From: an uncultured Collinsella sp.
GTDB lineage: Bacteria; Actinomycetota; Coriobacteriia; Coriobacteriales; Coriobacteriaceae
Direction: 5' to 3'
DNA: 51,549 nucleotides
Assembly (NCBI GenBank): GCA_900544865.1
Contig: UQXA01000011.1
Location: 1-51,549 of the forward strand
Shown: piece after piece, positions 24,702 to 32,586 of the stretch
Numbering within the stretch: position 1 is the stretch's first letter
Layout: each line of letters starts with the position of its first letter
Notes under the pieces: model-generated
Database searches by the model: none
The model's input: the letters and a program-made list of their open reading frames with translations, nothing else
What the model was told of the DNA's origin: nothing
Position numbers and translations under genes: made by a program

Positions 24702-25529
24702 CTACTCGCCGAGCTTGGGATGCAGCAGCGACGGCGCAGCGCCGAGCAGCATCTTGGTGTAGGGGTCCTGAGGGTGCTGGAAAACCTGCTTGGCCTCGCC
24801 CTGCTCGACGATCTTGCCGCCATTCATAACGATGATGTCGTCAGAGATATAGCGGACCGTCTGGATGTCATGGCTGATGAACACCATGGCCAGGCCGAGC
24901 TCCTTCTTAAGGTCGGTCAGCAGGTTCAGAATCTGCGCGCGGACCGAAACGTCCAGAGCCGAGGTGGGCTCGTCGGCGATGATGGCATCGGGGTTCAGCG
25001 ACAGGGCACGGGCAATTGCGACGCGCTGGCGCTGGCCGCCCGAAAGCTGGCCGGGAAGAACCTCGGCGGCGGAGCTGGGCAGACCGGTGAGCTCCAAGAG
25101 CTCCTTGACGCGCTTCTCCTGCTCGGCCTCGGTACCCAGGTTGTGGACGCGCATGGGGTCGAGCAGTTGCTCGCGAACGACCATGCGGGGATTGAGCGCC
25201 GTGGCCGGGTTCTGGAACACGACCGAGATGACGCGACCCATGTGGCGACGGTCCTCGGCGGTACGCTTGGTAACGTCCTTGCCCTTAAAGTAGACCTTGC
25301 CGCTCGTGGGGGCCTGCAGGCCGCACATGACGTTGGCGGTGGTTGACTTTCCGCAACCGGACTCGCCGACGATGCCGATCGTCTGGCCGGGCATGAGCTT
25401 AATCGTTACACCCTGGACGGCGTGAACCAGGTTGGGGTGCAGAATCGAGCCGGTACGGGTCCTAAAGGTGACGTGGACGTCATCAAGGAAGATGATCGGC
25501 TCGACGCCGTTGACTGCGGTCTCGCTCAT
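24702..25529 (-). CDS. SAT-type sialic acid ABC importer, ATPase subunit
   Basis: 275 aa, an Opp/Dpp-family ATPase corresponding to SatD of Haemophilus ducreyi. Walker A GESGCGKST (55-63), Q-loop FQNPATALNPR, signature LSGGQRQR, Walker B IIADEPTSALD and H-loop FISHDIQ are present. It ends shortly after the core (APSLLHPKLGE) and lacks the Cys-rich C-terminal tail that OppD and OppF of this window have. Its ATG directly follows the stop of the fused permease-ATPase gene. The two ATPase domains of the importer would be this protein and the fused one. Confidence 0.88.
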   Translation of the reverse strand: MSETAVNGVEPIIFLDDVHVTFRTRTGSILHPNLVHAVQGVTIKLMPGQTIGIVGESGCGKSTTANVMCGLQAPTSGKVYFKGKDVTKRTAEDRRHMGRVISVVFQNPATALNPRMVVREQLLDPMRVHNLGTEAEQEKRVKELLELTGLPSSAAEVLPGQLSGGQRQRVAIARALSLNPDAIIADEPTSALDVSVRAQILNLLTDLKKELGLAMVFISHDIQTVRYISDDIIVMNGGKIVEQGEAKQVFQHPQDPYTKMLLGAAPSLLHPKLGE

Positions 25530-27545
25530 CTACATCACCTCCGCGTGAGGGGTCAAACCATTTGCCTTGAGCACCTCATCGGGGAGCTCGGAATAGAAGT
25601 GCTCGGTGCCGGGCACGCGCTTGAAGACCGGACGGGTGTCCAGGCCAATGCGCGGATGGCTCGAGCGGGGCGCGAAGCGATCGCCCTTGGGGAAATCGCG
25701 CGGGCTCGGAACGGCGCCGGGCACCTGGTGCAGGCGGCCCGAACCGCTCTCGATGGACAGGACGGAACCCAGAAGGCCGCGGGTGTACTCGTGAATCGGG
25801 TTGGTGAGCAGCTCCTTGGTGGGCGCCTGCTCGATAACCTGGCCGGCGTACATAACCGTGATGTTATGGGCAACCTCGGCGACCAGAGCCAGGTCGTGCG
25901 AAACGAAGATCATGGCAAAGCCGAGCTTGGCCTGAAGGTCGTTGAGCAGCTTGATGACCTGCTTCTGGACCGTAACGTCCAGAGCGGTCGTGGGCTCGTC
26001 GCAGATGACCAGCTTGGGGTCGCGGGTAAGGGCCATAGCGATCAGAACGCGCTGACGCTGACCACCGGAAAGCTCGTGCGGATAGCTCTCGAGCGTACGC
26101 TTGGGGTCGAGGCCCACGAGCTCCAGGAGTTCCTCGGCGCTACGGGTGCCGCCGCGCTTGGTGAGCTGCTTCATCTGGGCAGAGATGAGCATAGAGGGGT
26201 TGAGCGAGGACAGGGCGTCCTGATAGACCATGGCGATATCGGTACCGCGCAGGCCGAACCACTCCTTCTTGCTCATCTTGAGCAGGTCACGGCCCTCCCA
26301 GAGGACCTCGCCGGAAAGGTGCTCGTCCTCATCGGTCAGGCCCATGATGGCCAGCGTGGTGATGGACTTACCGCAACCGGACTCGCCCACCAGGCCCATG
26401 GTCTGACCAGGACGGACGTCAAAGTTGACATGGTCGACGACGTTGATATCACCGTGATGCTCAAACTGGATGCAGAAATCGCGGACCGAAAGAATCGGCT
26501 CAACGGACTCGTCGGGCACATGGCGGTCGTTACGCTTGAGCTCGACATCGCGCAGGGCGCCAAGACGGGCGGACAGGGACTGAGCCTGCTCCTTGTAGGC
26601 ACGAACGGGGTCGGAGACCAGCAGGTCGGCCTCGCGACGCTTGGAGGAATCGGTCGGATCCAGGGCGGCGGAGGGAGCGGCAGCCATAGCGTCGGTAATG
26701 CCCTCGGAGAGGATGTTGAGCGCCAGGCAGGTGATCATAATGGCCAGGCCCGGGAACAGTGCCTGCCACCAACGGCCAGCGAGCACGCCGCCGCGGGCGT
26801 CGGCGAGGATGTTGCCCCAGGTAGCGGTGGGCTCCTGGATGCCGGCGCCGATGAAGGTCAGCGAGGCCTCGAAGATGATGGCGTCTGCGACCAGGGTAAC
26901 GGTGAAGACCATGATCGGAGCGATGCAGTTGCGCAGAACATGCTTGATCAGAATCCACGGAGCCTTGGCGCCGGACACGATGACCGCGCGGACATAGTCC
27001 TCACCGTACTCGGACACGATGTTGGCGCGCACGATACGGGCGATCTGCGGAGTGTACATAAAGCCGATGGCGAAAATGATCGACGGCACGGAATTGCCCA
27101 GGATGGAGACGAAAACGGCTGCGAGGGCGATACCCGGGATGGACATGATGATGTCCAGGATACGCATGATCGCCTCAGAGATAGACTTGCGCGAAACCGC
27201 TGCAAGAGCGCCGACAACGGAACCACAGACCAAAGCCATGGCGGTAGCACCAAAGCCGATAATCAGCGAGTAACGACCACCGTAGAGCATACGCGACAGA
27301 ATGTCGCGGCCCTTATCGTCGGTACCGAAGATAAATCCGTTGCCGGGAGCCTGGCGAGCCGTAAAGATCTCGACCGGGCTATAGGGGGCAAGAAGGGGCG
27401 CCAAAATCGCAGTCAGGGCGACCAGCACCAGCACGACGGCGGCAATCTTAGAAGACAGCGTCATCTTCTTCCAGCCACCGAGCTTGAGCCCCTTGGAGGC
27501 AGCCTTCTCGAGCTGCTCGGTTTGCTTCTCTCGAATCTTTACCAT
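25530..27545 (-). CDS. SAT-type sialic acid ABC importer, fused permease-ATPase subunit
   Basis: 671 aa. Residues 1-285 are an OppC/DppC-type permease: first membrane segment about 33-54, GTDDKGRDILSRMLYGG, EAA loop about 180-205, and a last segment near 265-280. A charged linker (290-348) leads to an OppD-type ATPase: Walker A GESGCGKS (387-394), Q442, LSGGQRQR (492-499), LVICDEPTTALD and FVSHD. The join is in one open frame with no sign of a lost stop. This permease-ATPase fusion is the known hallmark of the SAT class of sialic acid ABC importers (H. ducreyi SatC; similar in corynebacterial and bifidobacterial nan loci). The ATPase tail GDRFAPRSSHPRI keeps the family outline but has lost its cysteines. 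Confidence 0.9.
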   Translation of the reverse strand: MVKIREKQTEQLEKAASKGLKLGGWKKMTLSSKIAAVVLVLVALTAILAPLLAPYSPVEIFTARQAPGNGFIFGTDDKGRDILSRMLYGGRYSLIIGFGATAMALVCGSVVGALAAVSRKSISEAIMRILDIIMSIPGIALAAVFVSILGNSVPSIIFAIGFMYTPQIARIVRANIVSEYGEDYVRAVIVSGAKAPWILIKHVLRNCIAPIMVFTVTLVADAIIFEASLTFIGAGIQEPTATWGNILADARGGVLAGRWWQALFPGLAIMITCLALNILSEGITDAMAAAPSAALDPTDSSKRREADLLVSDPVRAYKEQAQSLSARLGALRDVELKRNDRHVPDESVEPILSVRDFCIQFEHHGDINVVDHVNFDVRPGQTMGLVGESGCGKSITTLAIMGLTDEDEHLSGEVLWEGRDLLKMSKKEWFGLRGTDIAMVYQDALSSLNPSMLISAQMKQLTKRGGTRSAEELLELVGLDPKRTLESYPHELSGGQRQRVLIAMALTRDPKLVICDEPTTALDVTVQKQVIKLLNDLQAKLGFAMIFVSHDLALVAEVAHNITVMYAGQVIEQAPTKELLTNPIHEYTRGLLGSVLSIESGSGRLHQVPGAVPSPRDFPKGDRFAPRSSHPRIGLDTRPVFKRVPGTEHFYSELPDEVLKANGLTPHAEVM

Positions 27546-27548
27546 AAT

Positions 27549-28505
27549 CTACACCGTCCTGATGCGCGGGTTGATGAGCAGGTAGAGCATGTCAACCACG
27601 ATGTTGATGATGATGAAGGCAAGAGCAACGACGATGACGACGCCCTGAACCAGGTTCGCCTCGTTGCCCTGAACGCCCTGCAGAATCGCAGTACCCATGC
27701 CGGGGAGGTTGAAGATGACCTCGATGACGACGGCGCCGCCCATGAGGTAGCCGATCTTAAGACCGAGGGTGGTGACCGGGGTGATCAGCGCATTGCGAAG
27801 AACGTTGATGCCGACGACGACCTTCTCGGGAACGCCGGCGCCGCGAGCCATACGGACATAGTCCTTGTCGAGCTCCTCGACCATGGCGGTACGCACGATA
27901 CGAGTCATCTGACCCGTCAGCGGAAATGCCAAGGCGATAGCGGGCATGATCATACGTCCCAGATAGCCAACCGGATTCGTGGTGAAGTGAGGCAGAGCAC
28001 CCGATGCCGGGAGCACCTTAAGGTAGGAAGAGAACAGCAGGATCAACAGAACGGCAAGCCAGAACGACGGGGTTGCCAAGCCGGCGATGGAAAAGACGCG
28101 GATCACTTGGTCCGGCCATTTATCGCGATACAGTGCCGCGATGACGCCGAGCAAAAACGAGACGACCGCGCCGATGGCTAGACCGATGAAGGTCAGCTGC
28201 ATCGTGACGGGCAGGGCCGTGGAGATGCGCTTGGCAACAGAGTTGCGAGCAGCACCATAGGTGCCCATGTCACCATGGATCAGATCGCCCATGTAGCGCA
28301 CGTAGCGCACGGGCCAGGGGTCGTCCAGACCATACTTCTCATGGTACTCGGCAACCGCCTCGGGCGAGGCACCGTCACCCAACGCCGTATAGGCGGGGTC
28401 GGTCTTGGAGAACGACATAAGGAAGAACACCAGGACGGTGACGCCCAATGCCATGATCGGCAGCGCCACGAGACGCCTTCCAATCAAACGTAGAAAGTTG
28501 TTCAC
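27549..28505 (-). CDS. SAT-type sialic acid ABC importer, permease subunit
   Basis: 318 aa OppB/DppB-type permease. It starts with GTG at 28505 (GGGGAG 3-4 bases upstream; the longer frame has no ribosome site): VNNFLRLIGRRLVALPIMALGVTVLVFFL runs into the first membrane segment. About five further segments and the EAA loop DYVRMARGAGVPEKVVVGINVLRN follow. It ends INPRIRTV, as OppB-like proteins do. It pairs with the permease half of the fused subunit; 3 bases separate the two genes. Confidence 0.9.
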   Translation of the reverse strand: MNNFLRLIGRRLVALPIMALGVTVLVFFLMSFSKTDPAYTALGDGASPEAVAEYHEKYGLDDPWPVRYVRYMGDLIHGDMGTYGAARNSVAKRISTALPVTMQLTFIGLAIGAVVSFLLGVIAALYRDKWPDQVIRVFSIAGLATPSFWLAVLLILLFSSYLKVLPASGALPHFTTNPVGYLGRMIMPAIALAFPLTGQMTRIVRTAMVEELDKDYVRMARGAGVPEKVVVGINVLRNALITPVTTLGLKIGYLMGGAVVIEVIFNLPGMGTAILQGVQGNEANLVQGVVIVVALAFIIINIVVDMLYLLINPRIRTV

Positions 28506-28566
28506 GTTCTCTCCCCTTTCTTTTGTCGGTAGGACCAACTGGTATATGAGTATGGATACTCATTAC

Positions 28567-28600
28567 AAGACCCGAGCGACATCGAGGCCGCCCGGGTCTT
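28567..28600 (-). repeat. Intercistronic stem-loop between binding protein and permease genes
   Basis: AAGACCCG (28567-28574) pairs with CGGGTCTT (28593-28600), with partial pairing inside. It stands in the same place relative to the binding-protein gene as the hairpin at 10505-10532. Confidence 0.62.
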
Positions 28601-28660
28601 TGTTTCAACTATGAGGACGTTGCCTTACGACCGACGCCCCACATATGACTCAAGCGAGTC

Positions 28661-30274
28661 TTAGGCCTTGACGGTCGCGACGCCCCTGAAGGACATGCTC
28701 GTCGTGCCGATGCCCTTGAAGCCATCGAGGGCCTCGCCGTTGGGCGCGGTGGACGGATCGTCCCAGGAAGCGGAAACGGTCTTGACGTGGACAACGGGGT
28801 ACAGAACAGCGTTGTCGGCGATGATGTCGAAGCACTCGTTCCACTTCTTCTGCTGCTCGTCGCCCTCGGCGGCAAGAGCCTCGTCCATGAGACCGTGGAG
28901 CTTCGCCCACTCAGCGGAATCCTTCCACGGGCAACGGGTCTGCATCCAGACGTTGTCGCCATACCACCAGTTGAGCAGCAGGTCGGGGTCGGCGCCGAAG
29001 CAGGACGGATCGCCAGGGGCAAGGAGGATATCGTAGGCCTCGCCGCCGTCGATGGCAGCGTAGGTGGCCGGCGAGGTATCGGTCTGGATAGTCACATCGA
29101 AGCCGAGAGCGTCGAGGTCGTTCTTGACCTGAGCGGCCATGCCCTTGATCTGCTCGTTGTCGGTGGTGCGCAGGGTGATGGCGCCCGGGGTGATGCCAGA
29201 CTCTTCGATGAGCTTCTTGGCCTTCTTGGCGTCAGTCTTGTACACCGTGGAAGCCTCATGATAGTTGGTGAAGCTCTTGGGCAGGTAGCAGCTGGCAGCG
29301 GTAGCAAGGCCGGCGAAGGTGTTGGTAATCATCTTCTCAGTGTCGAGCGCGTACATGACGGCCTGACGGACCTTGACGTTGTTCCAAGGCTCCTTGGCGA
29401 CGTTGAACATGATGAAGCGGGTGCCGAAACCCTGGACGTTATCGATCTTGCAGCCGGCGCTCTCGAGCTGGTCGACGGCGTCAGCGGTGACGAGCTCCAT
29501 AACGAGCGTGGAGCCCTCCTGCTGAGCGGTAACGCGAGCGGTGGGGTCGGTCAGGATGCTGTACTGGATCTTCTTATCCTCGGCAGCATACTCACCGTTG
29601 TACTCGGGGTTGGGAACCAGGGTGATCTCGGTATCGGAGATAGAGTCGTACATCCAGGGGCCGGAGCCGATCGGCTGCTTAGCGCGATCCTCCTCGGCCT
29701 GGGTAGCCGGGGTAACGCGGATGATGGCCAGACGATCCTTGAGCAGGGAGAAGTTGGGGACCTTGGTCTTGACCGTTACAGTGCTGGCGTCCTTGGCCTC
29801 GATGGACTCGAAGGGCTGGAAGAACGGAGCATAGGTAGCAGAAGCAGCGCAAGCGGTGTAGGAGGCAACGACGTCGTCAGCAGTGACCTCGGTGCCATCG
29901 GAGAACTTGGCGCCCTTGCGGATGGTGACCTCGAAGGTAGTGTCGTCCACGGACTTGGGATCGTCGGTGGCGAGCTCGTTGAAGGTGCTGTAGTCGTGGT
30001 AATCGATGCCGTAGAGGCCCTCGATGACGTGCCAGTTAGCACCCAGGCCCACAGCGGAGCCGGTGCTGGCGGGGTCGAAGCTGGACGGAGCGTAAGCGGA
30101 ACCAGCAGTGATCACGCCGCCGCCACGGTTGGCGGAATCGGTGGAACCGGAAGCGGAACCCTCGTCGTTGGAGCTGCCACCGCAGCCGGTGAGACCAAGC
30201 CCTGCGACAACAGCGACGCTGCCGGTGAGGCCGAGGAACGAACGCCTGGACATACCCTTGTTGATGATGGCCAT
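28661..30274 (-). CDS. SAT-type sialic acid ABC importer, substrate-binding lipoprotein
   Basis: 537 aa SBP family 5 protein (SatA-like). The signal SRRSFLGLTGSVAVVAGLGLTGC combines a twin-arginine motif with a lipobox (LTGC), so it is probably exported folded and lipid-anchored. A Gly/Ser/Asp linker precedes the binding domain; VRQAVMYALDTEKMI is a family signature. Peptide, nickel and sugar-acid binders share this fold, and the assignment to sialic acid rests on the fused permease-ATPase and the nanAEK genes in the same operon. The ATG at 30274 has AGGAG 5 bases upstream. It is the first gene of a long operon reaching nanE. Confidence 0.85.
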   Translation of the reverse strand: MAIINKGMSRRSFLGLTGSVAVVAGLGLTGCGGSSNDEGSASGSTDSANRGGGVITAGSAYAPSSFDPASTGSAVGLGANWHVIEGLYGIDYHDYSTFNELATDDPKSVDDTTFEVTIRKGAKFSDGTEVTADDVVASYTACAASATYAPFFQPFESIEAKDASTVTVKTKVPNFSLLKDRLAIIRVTPATQAEEDRAKQPIGSGPWMYDSISDTEITLVPNPEYNGEYAAEDKKIQYSILTDPTARVTAQQEGSTLVMELVTADAVDQLESAGCKIDNVQGFGTRFIMFNVAKEPWNNVKVRQAVMYALDTEKMITNTFAGLATAASCYLPKSFTNYHEASTVYKTDAKKAKKLIEESGITPGAITLRTTDNEQIKGMAAQVKNDLDALGFDVTIQTDTSPATYAAIDGGEAYDILLAPGDPSCFGADPDLLLNWWYGDNVWMQTRCPWKDSAEWAKLHGLMDEALAAEGDEQQKKWNECFDIIADNAVLYPVVHVKTVSASWDDPSTAPNGEALDGFKGIGTTSMSFRGVATVKA

Positions 30275-30509
30275 GTCTTCTCCTATCAATAGAGAATCTT
30301 ACCCGGGAGCATCTAGACTTGCCCCCGCGCAACTTGCGGACGATATATACCTTACCTACCGACGAACCCAACTGAGGTGCCGCGCTCGGTGACCGATACA
30401 TATATACGCTTGAACGGTATTTACTACCATTCACCGAATTCATTGACAAACGATTCGCCAGACAGTATGTATCGACGAGGTGAGATATCAGTCTTCGTCA
30501 ACCCGCAGG

Positions 30510-30548
30510 ATAGCAGGGTTATTCACCATGGCTAGTCAAACGTTTTAG
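30510..30548 (-). promoter_or_regulatory. Candidate nan-operon promoter with overlapping AAACGTTT palindrome
   Basis: Minus strand: TTGACT (30539-30534), 18-base spacer, TGCTAT (30515-30510). The palindromic core AAACGTTT (within 30535-30548) overlaps the -35 and matches the gapA-region palindrome at 11 of 14 positions. Start of transcription would be near 30503, giving a leader of about 230 bases to 30274. The leader shows no riboswitch class I can name. A second, weaker option is TTGTCA near 30450. Confidence 0.45.
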
Positions 30549-30639
30549 CGTTAATAAAACCCGAAATCAGTAGGTAATCGCCGCGAAATAAATGATTGAA
30601 AATCGGCAAATCATGTATACCAGTTGTTTAGAAGCGCGT

Positions 30640-32586
30640 TTAGTTTTCGGAACGGCTGGCCGATGCCTGGGCGCGCTCGGCATTCCATGCGACAAGTGCC
30701 TCGTGGACCGCTTTGGCGACATCGGCCGGAACGCCTCGAACTTCCGCAATCTCCTGCTCGCTTGCCGCGCGCAAGCGCTTCATCGAGCCAAAATGGCGCA
30801 TGATGGCACGTTTTCTAGTGGGTCCCACGCCCGGAACGTCGTCAAGCACCGAAACCGTCATAGCCTTATCGCGCAACTCGCGGTGGAACGTAATCGCAAA
30901 TCGGTGGGATTCATCGCGAACCTGCTTGATCAGGTAAAGCGAAGCGGAGCCGGTCGGCAGCACGACGGGAGTCTCGTCCCACGGCACGAAAACTTCCTCA
31001 TCGGCCTTTGCCAAGCCACAAACTGGTATATCGAGGCCGAGTGCCTCAAGTTGCTTAATTGCAGCGGTCAATTGCGGCTTGCCGCCATCGACAACGAGCA
31101 AATCGGGGCGCGAGCCAAAGCGCTCGTCCGCCATGCGCTCGGGAGCATAACGACGCCCCAAAACCTCGGACATCGATACGAAGTCATTCGCCTCGTCCAA
31201 TTCGGCCTGAATTTTAAAGCGACGATACTGGCCCTTGTCGGCACGGCCGTTGGTAAATACCACCATCGAAGCGACGGTAAAGGTGCCGTGCAACGTCGAG
31301 ATATCGAAGCACTCGATGCGCAACGGCGGCGCAGGCAGCGCCAGCGCGCTTTCGAGCTCCAGGAGCGCCTGATTGGTGCGATCGTCAGCATACCCCGTGC
31401 GCATCATGTAGCGCATGAGGGCATGGCGCGCATTTTTGGAAGCCATATCGAGCAGGCGGTGCTTTTCGCCGCGCTGCGGCCTATGAAGACGGCAAGAGCG
31501 TTCGCGCTTGCCCGCAAGCCACTCCCCCAACGCTTCGGCATCTTCAAGCTCGACAGAGAGATTAATCTCGGCTGGAATATCAGCCGTCTCGTCGTAATAG
31601 CGCTTAAGAAAGCCCGATTGAAGCTCTTCCTCGTCGACATCCAGGCCTTTATCGAGGATGAACTCACAAGTTCGAACCGTTCGGCCCTCGCGAACGACAA
31701 AGACACAGGCGGCAGAGATAGTCTCTTCGCGATAGAAGCCGATGACGTCGATATCGACGCTTGATGGAAAAACGACCTGTTGGCGATCGTCCAAGCCCCT
31801 AATGACTTCCAGACGACGCTTGACGCGCGCCGCACGCTCAAAATCGAGTGTCTCGGCTGCCTCCGTCATCTCGGACGTAAGCTCGTCGACGACATCCTTG
31901 CGATGGCCCGACAAGAAACGTTCGACACGCTTGACGTTCTTGGCATAGTCGGCAGGGGAAATTGCGCCGACACATGCGCCCGGCCCGCGCCCGACATGGT
32001 AGTCAAAGCAGGGACGCCCGTTTTGCGCGCAAATCATATTGACGATGTCTTCTTCGCCCTTATGAGATTCGACGATGCGGCGGCAGCGGCGCCATTCCGC
32101 ACAGGATGCCGAGCAAATAGGAATAACCTTGCGTAGCGTATCGATGGTCTCACGCGCCGCACGACTATCGGTATAGGGGCCAAAATAGCGCGTTCCCGGT
32201 TTATGACGCTCTCGCGTGTATTTAATAGCCGGAAACAAGTCGCTCTTGGTAATGGCGATAAAGGGATAGCTTTTATCGTCTTTGAGATCGACGTTAAAGT
32301 ACGGATGGTACTGGCCAATCAGATTGCGCTCGAGCACCAATGCCTCGTGCTCGGTCTCCACCACGATATAGTCGAAGCTCGCCACCAGCTGCATCATGAG
32401 CGGGATCTTTTGACGCTCGTCCTGCAGCGTCACGTATTGACGCATACGGGCACGCAAGTTTTTCGCCTTACCCACATAGATGACATCGCCCTTGGCATCT
32501 TTCCAAAGGTAGCAGCCGGGTTGCGTGGGAACGCGCGAAACCTGCTCGGCAAGTGTTGGAATGTTGTCGTGACCTGCCACGCGCAC
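30640..32586 (-). CDS. uvrC: Excinuclease ABC subunit C
   Basis: 648 aa, the nuclease that makes both cuts beside a DNA lesion in nucleotide excision repair. N-terminal GIY-YIG domain: GCYLWKDAKGDVIYVGKAKNLR. The UVR motif that contacts UvrB is EMTEAAETLDFERAARVKRRLEV. The RNase H-like C-terminal nuclease has ECFDISTLHG and LLVDGGKPQL-type LVVDGGKPQ, and the tandem helix-hairpin-helix is VPGVGPTRKRAI and VRGVPADVAKAV. The start codon is GTG at 32586, immediately after the murJ stop, or GTG at 32580, which has a better-spaced TAGGT. It is the last gene of ybaK-murJ-uvrC. Confidence 0.96.
   Translation of the reverse strand: MRVAGHDNIPTLAEQVSRVPTQPGCYLWKDAKGDVIYVGKAKNLRARMRQYVTLQDERQKIPLMMQLVASFDYIVVETEHEALVLERNLIGQYHPYFNVDLKDDKSYPFIAITKSDLFPAIKYTRERHKPGTRYFGPYTDSRAARETIDTLRKVIPICSASCAEWRRCRRIVESHKGEEDIVNMICAQNGRPCFDYHVGRGPGACVGAISPADYAKNVKRVERFLSGHRKDVVDELTSEMTEAAETLDFERAARVKRRLEVIRGLDDRQQVVFPSSVDIDVIGFYREETISAACVFVVREGRTVRTCEFILDKGLDVDEEELQSGFLKRYYDETADIPAEINLSVELEDAEALGEWLAGKRERSCRLHRPQRGEKHRLLDMASKNARHALMRYMMRTGYADDRTNQALLELESALALPAPPLRIECFDISTLHGTFTVASMVVFTNGRADKGQYRRFKIQAELDEANDFVSMSEVLGRRYAPERMADERFGSRPDLLVVDGGKPQLTAAIKQLEALGLDIPVCGLAKADEEVFVPWDETPVVLPTGSASLYLIKQVRDESHRFAITFHRELRDKAMTVSVLDDVPGVGPTRKRAIMRHFGSMKRLRAASEQEIAEVRGVPADVAKAVHEALVAWNAERAQASASRSEN

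Noticed and set aside
25530..27545. Permease-ATPase fusion as an assembly artefact
   Set aside because: One continuous frame with a proper linker, and the fusion is known for SAT-class sialic acid importers.
30275..30503. Riboswitch in the long leader of the binding-protein gene
   Set aside because: I could not match any known class or see a conserved core; only weak local pairing, such as AACCC with GGGTT near 30500-30520.
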